DNA of 5,476 nucleotides from an uncultured Lachnospiraceae bacterium (GTDB taxonomy: Bacteria > Bacillota_A > Clostridia > Lachnospirales > Lachnospiraceae). Positions within the stretch are counted from its first letter, which is position 1, and each line of letters begins with the position of its first letter. The stretch is taken from positions 1 to 5,476 of the forward strand of contig CADBNG010000432.1 of assembly GCA_902795985.1 (NCBI GenBank), read 5' to 3'. Shown piece after piece: positions 4,118-5,476 of this stretch. Below the pieces are notes generated by a model. That model made no database searches. It was not told where the DNA came from and worked only from the letters and a program-made list of their open reading frames with translations. Made by a program: the position numbers and the translations under genes.

Positions 4118-5476
4118 ATGGTGGATTTTATTATGGCGCTGGACCAGGGGACGACCAGTTCGAGGTGTCTTCTGTTTGACCGGAACGCGCGGATCGTTTC
4201 CTCCGCCCAGAAGGAGTTTGCGCAGCATTATCCGAATCCGGGGTGGGTCGAGCACGACCCGAACGAAATCTGGTCCTCCCAGATTTCGGTGGCGGCGGAG
4301 GCAATGGGGAAAATCCAGACCTCACCGTCGGAAATCGCCGGGATCGGAATCACCAACCAGAGGGAAACCACCATCGTCTGGAACCGGGCAACCGGCCAGG
4401 CTGTTTATCCGGCCATTGTCTGGCAGTGCCGGCGCACGGCGGAGCGGATCGGGCAGATTGAACCGGAAATGGAAGAATATATCAAAAAGACCACCGGCCT
4501 GATCCCGGATGCCTATTTCTCCGCGACGAAAATCGCCTGGATTCTGGAAAACGTACCGGGAGCGGCGGAAGCGGCGGAAAGAGGAGAGCTGGCTTTCGGG
4601 ACTGTCGACAGCTGGCTGATTTATCATCTGACCGGCAAAAAGGTCCATGTGACCGACGTAACGAACGCGTCCCGGACCATGCTTTTCGATATTCATAAAA
4701 TGGAATGGGACGAGAAGCTCTGCCGGTATTTCCATATTCCGATGAGCATGCTTCCGGAAGTCCGGCCGTCTTCCTGCGTTTACGGCGTAACGGATCCGCA
4801 GATTTTCGGCACGGAAGTCCCGATCAGCGGAGCGGCGGGAGACCAGCAGTGCGCGCTGTTCGGTCAGTGCTGCTTTGAGGCGGGAGAAGTCAAGAATACA
4901 TACGGAACCGGCGGATTTCTGCTGATGAATACCGGGGAAAAGGCGGTGGAAAGCAGGAACGGCCTGCTGACAACCGTAGCCGCTTCTGCGGGAGAGAAAA
5001 AAGCTTATGCGCTGGAAGGGAGTGTGTTCATCTCCGGAGCGGGCATCCAGTGGCTGCGGGACGAGATGGGCCTGATCGGCAGTTCTCCCGAGTCGGAGGC
5101 GCTGGCCGGTACGGTGGAAAACAACGGGGGAGTCTATATCGTTCCGGCATTTACCGGTCTGGGAGCCCCCTGGTGGGATCCGTATGCCCGGGGGACGATC
5201 GTCGGATTGACCCGCGGCAGCAGCAAAGCCCATCTGGTGCGGGCCATGCTGGAAGCCATGGCGTACCAGACCTATGACCTGATCGGACTGATGATTGAGG
5301 AATCCGGCATGCCGATCCGTTCGCTGAAAATTGACGGCGGGGCTTCCGCCAACAATCTTCTTGCCCAGTTCCAGGCCGATATCTGCGGATGCGACGTAAT
5401 CCGGCCGGCCTGCGTGGAGACGACCGGAATGGGCGCGGCATTTCTTGCCGGTCTTGCCTGCGGTTTCTGGAAGGAC
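4118..5476 (+). CDS. glpK: Glycerol kinase, 3' end outside the window
   Basis: This FGGY-family kinase converts glycerol and ATP to sn-glycerol 3-phosphate in the cytoplasm. The window shows 453 codons, about nine tenths of the usual 500-residue protein, and the frame stays open to the last base. Motifs are the phosphate loop DQGTTSSR (9-16), [11 protein letters not shown] (78-88), IVWQCRRT (100-107), the first FGGY signature [13 protein letters not shown] (133-145), [10 protein letters not shown] (241-250), YGTGGF (262-267), [15 protein letters not shown] (345-359) and the second FGGY signature from Gly359 to Glu379. Glycerol-binding residues are all present: Arg82, Glu83, Trp102, Tyr133, Asp242. 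The regulatory loop reads [12 protein letters not shown] (227-238). It lacks the Arg that binds fructose 1,6-bisphosphate in E. coli (Glu233 here) and the His phosphorylated by the PTS in enterococci (Gln228 here). It has its own promoter and is divergent from the CoA-transferase operon. Confidence 0.97.
   Translation, partial: MVDFIMALDQGTTSSRCLLFDRNARIVSSAQKEFAQHYPNPGWVEHDPNEIWSSQISVAAEAMGKIQTSPSEIAGIGITNQRETTIVWNRATGQAVYPAIVWQCRRTAERIGQIEPEMEEYIKKTTGLIPDAYFSATKIAWILENVPGAAEAAERGELAFGTVDSWLIYHLTGKKVHVTDVTNASRTMLFDIHKMEWDEKLCRYFHIPMSMLPEVRPSSCVYGVTDPQIFGTEVPISGAAGDQQCALFGQCCFEAGEVKNTYGTGGFLLMNTGEKAVESRNGLLTTVAASAGEKKAYALEGSVFISGAGIQWLRDEMGLIGSSPESEALAGTVENNGGVYIVPAFTGLGAPWWDPYARGTIVGLTRGSSKAHLVRAMLEAMAYQTYDLIGLMIEESGMPIRSLKIDGGASANNLLAQFQADICGCDVIRPACVETTGMGAAFLAGLACGFWKD

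Noticed and set aside
3810..4255. Several open frames of 62-93 codons on both strands across the 58-bp repeat and the glpK start.
   Set aside because: They are low-complexity translations of a tandem repeat, have no start signals, and cross both predicted promoters.
4322..5233. A 303-codon minus-strand open frame opposite glpK.
   Set aside because: The plus strand codes for an unmistakable glycerol kinase over the whole span. The antisense frame is Arg/Gly/Pro-rich and is the expected by-product of GC-rich third positions.

Overview
The window looks like a piece of a chromosome from an anaerobic, probably gut-type Firmicute (class Clostridia). The reasons are strong AGGAGG-type ribosome binding sites, compact operons, clostridial-type CoA-transferase subunits (resembling CtfA/CtfB and E. 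coli AtoD/AtoA), a glycerol kinase closer to the Gram-positive type around its regulatory loop, and a GC-rich intergenic repeat containing GGGGACAGTCCC of a style seen in such genomes. This placement is inference from sequence flavour; no rRNA or other marker gene is present.

Layout. Positions 1-873 (+) hold the 3' part of an unrecognised acidic protein. It converges on a four-gene minus-strand operon, and the gap (874-978) carries two hairpins: a small one with a cUUCGg loop and a strong intrinsic terminator whose U-tract serves the minus strand. Read in its own direction, the operon runs cupin (3728-3372), 3-hydroxyacyl-CoA/hydroxyacid dehydrogenase (3332-2373), CoA-transferase alpha (2342-1656) and CoA-transferase beta (1656-979). 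The last two are joined by a TAATG overlap. A good sigma-70-type promoter (TTGCTT, 17 bp, TATAGT) sits upstream of the cupin gene. The 389-bp divergent intergenic region (3729-4117) also contains two tandem copies of a 58-bp GC-rich repeat and a second promoter (TTGAAG, 17 bp, TATAGT) firing right into glpK, the glycerol kinase gene, which starts at 4118 and runs off the end of the window.

How the genes may work together. The dehydrogenase would oxidise a 3-hydroxy acid or 3-hydroxyacyl-CoA to the 3-oxo form with NAD+ (or run in reverse). The CoA-transferase would move CoA between a 3-oxo acid and a short-chain acyl-CoA through a glutamyl-CoA intermediate on beta Glu46. The small cupin, which has lost all four classical metal ligands, is more likely a binding or regulatory partner than a metal-dependent enzyme. 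No thiolase, hydratase, transporter or regulator is visible, so the substrate is not fixed by context. The dehydrogenase departs from the usual HxxNP active-site motif and has a divergent C-terminal domain, so an annotation as ordinary 3-hydroxybutyryl-CoA dehydrogenase would be unsafe. Glycerol kinase is divergently transcribed and need not belong to the same pathway.

No CRISPR array, transposase, tRNA, rRNA or phage gene was found. The points most worth a second look are the tandem 58-bp repeat, the non-standard dehydrogenase and cupin pair, and the glycerol kinase that lacks both well-known allosteric/phosphorylation determinants.
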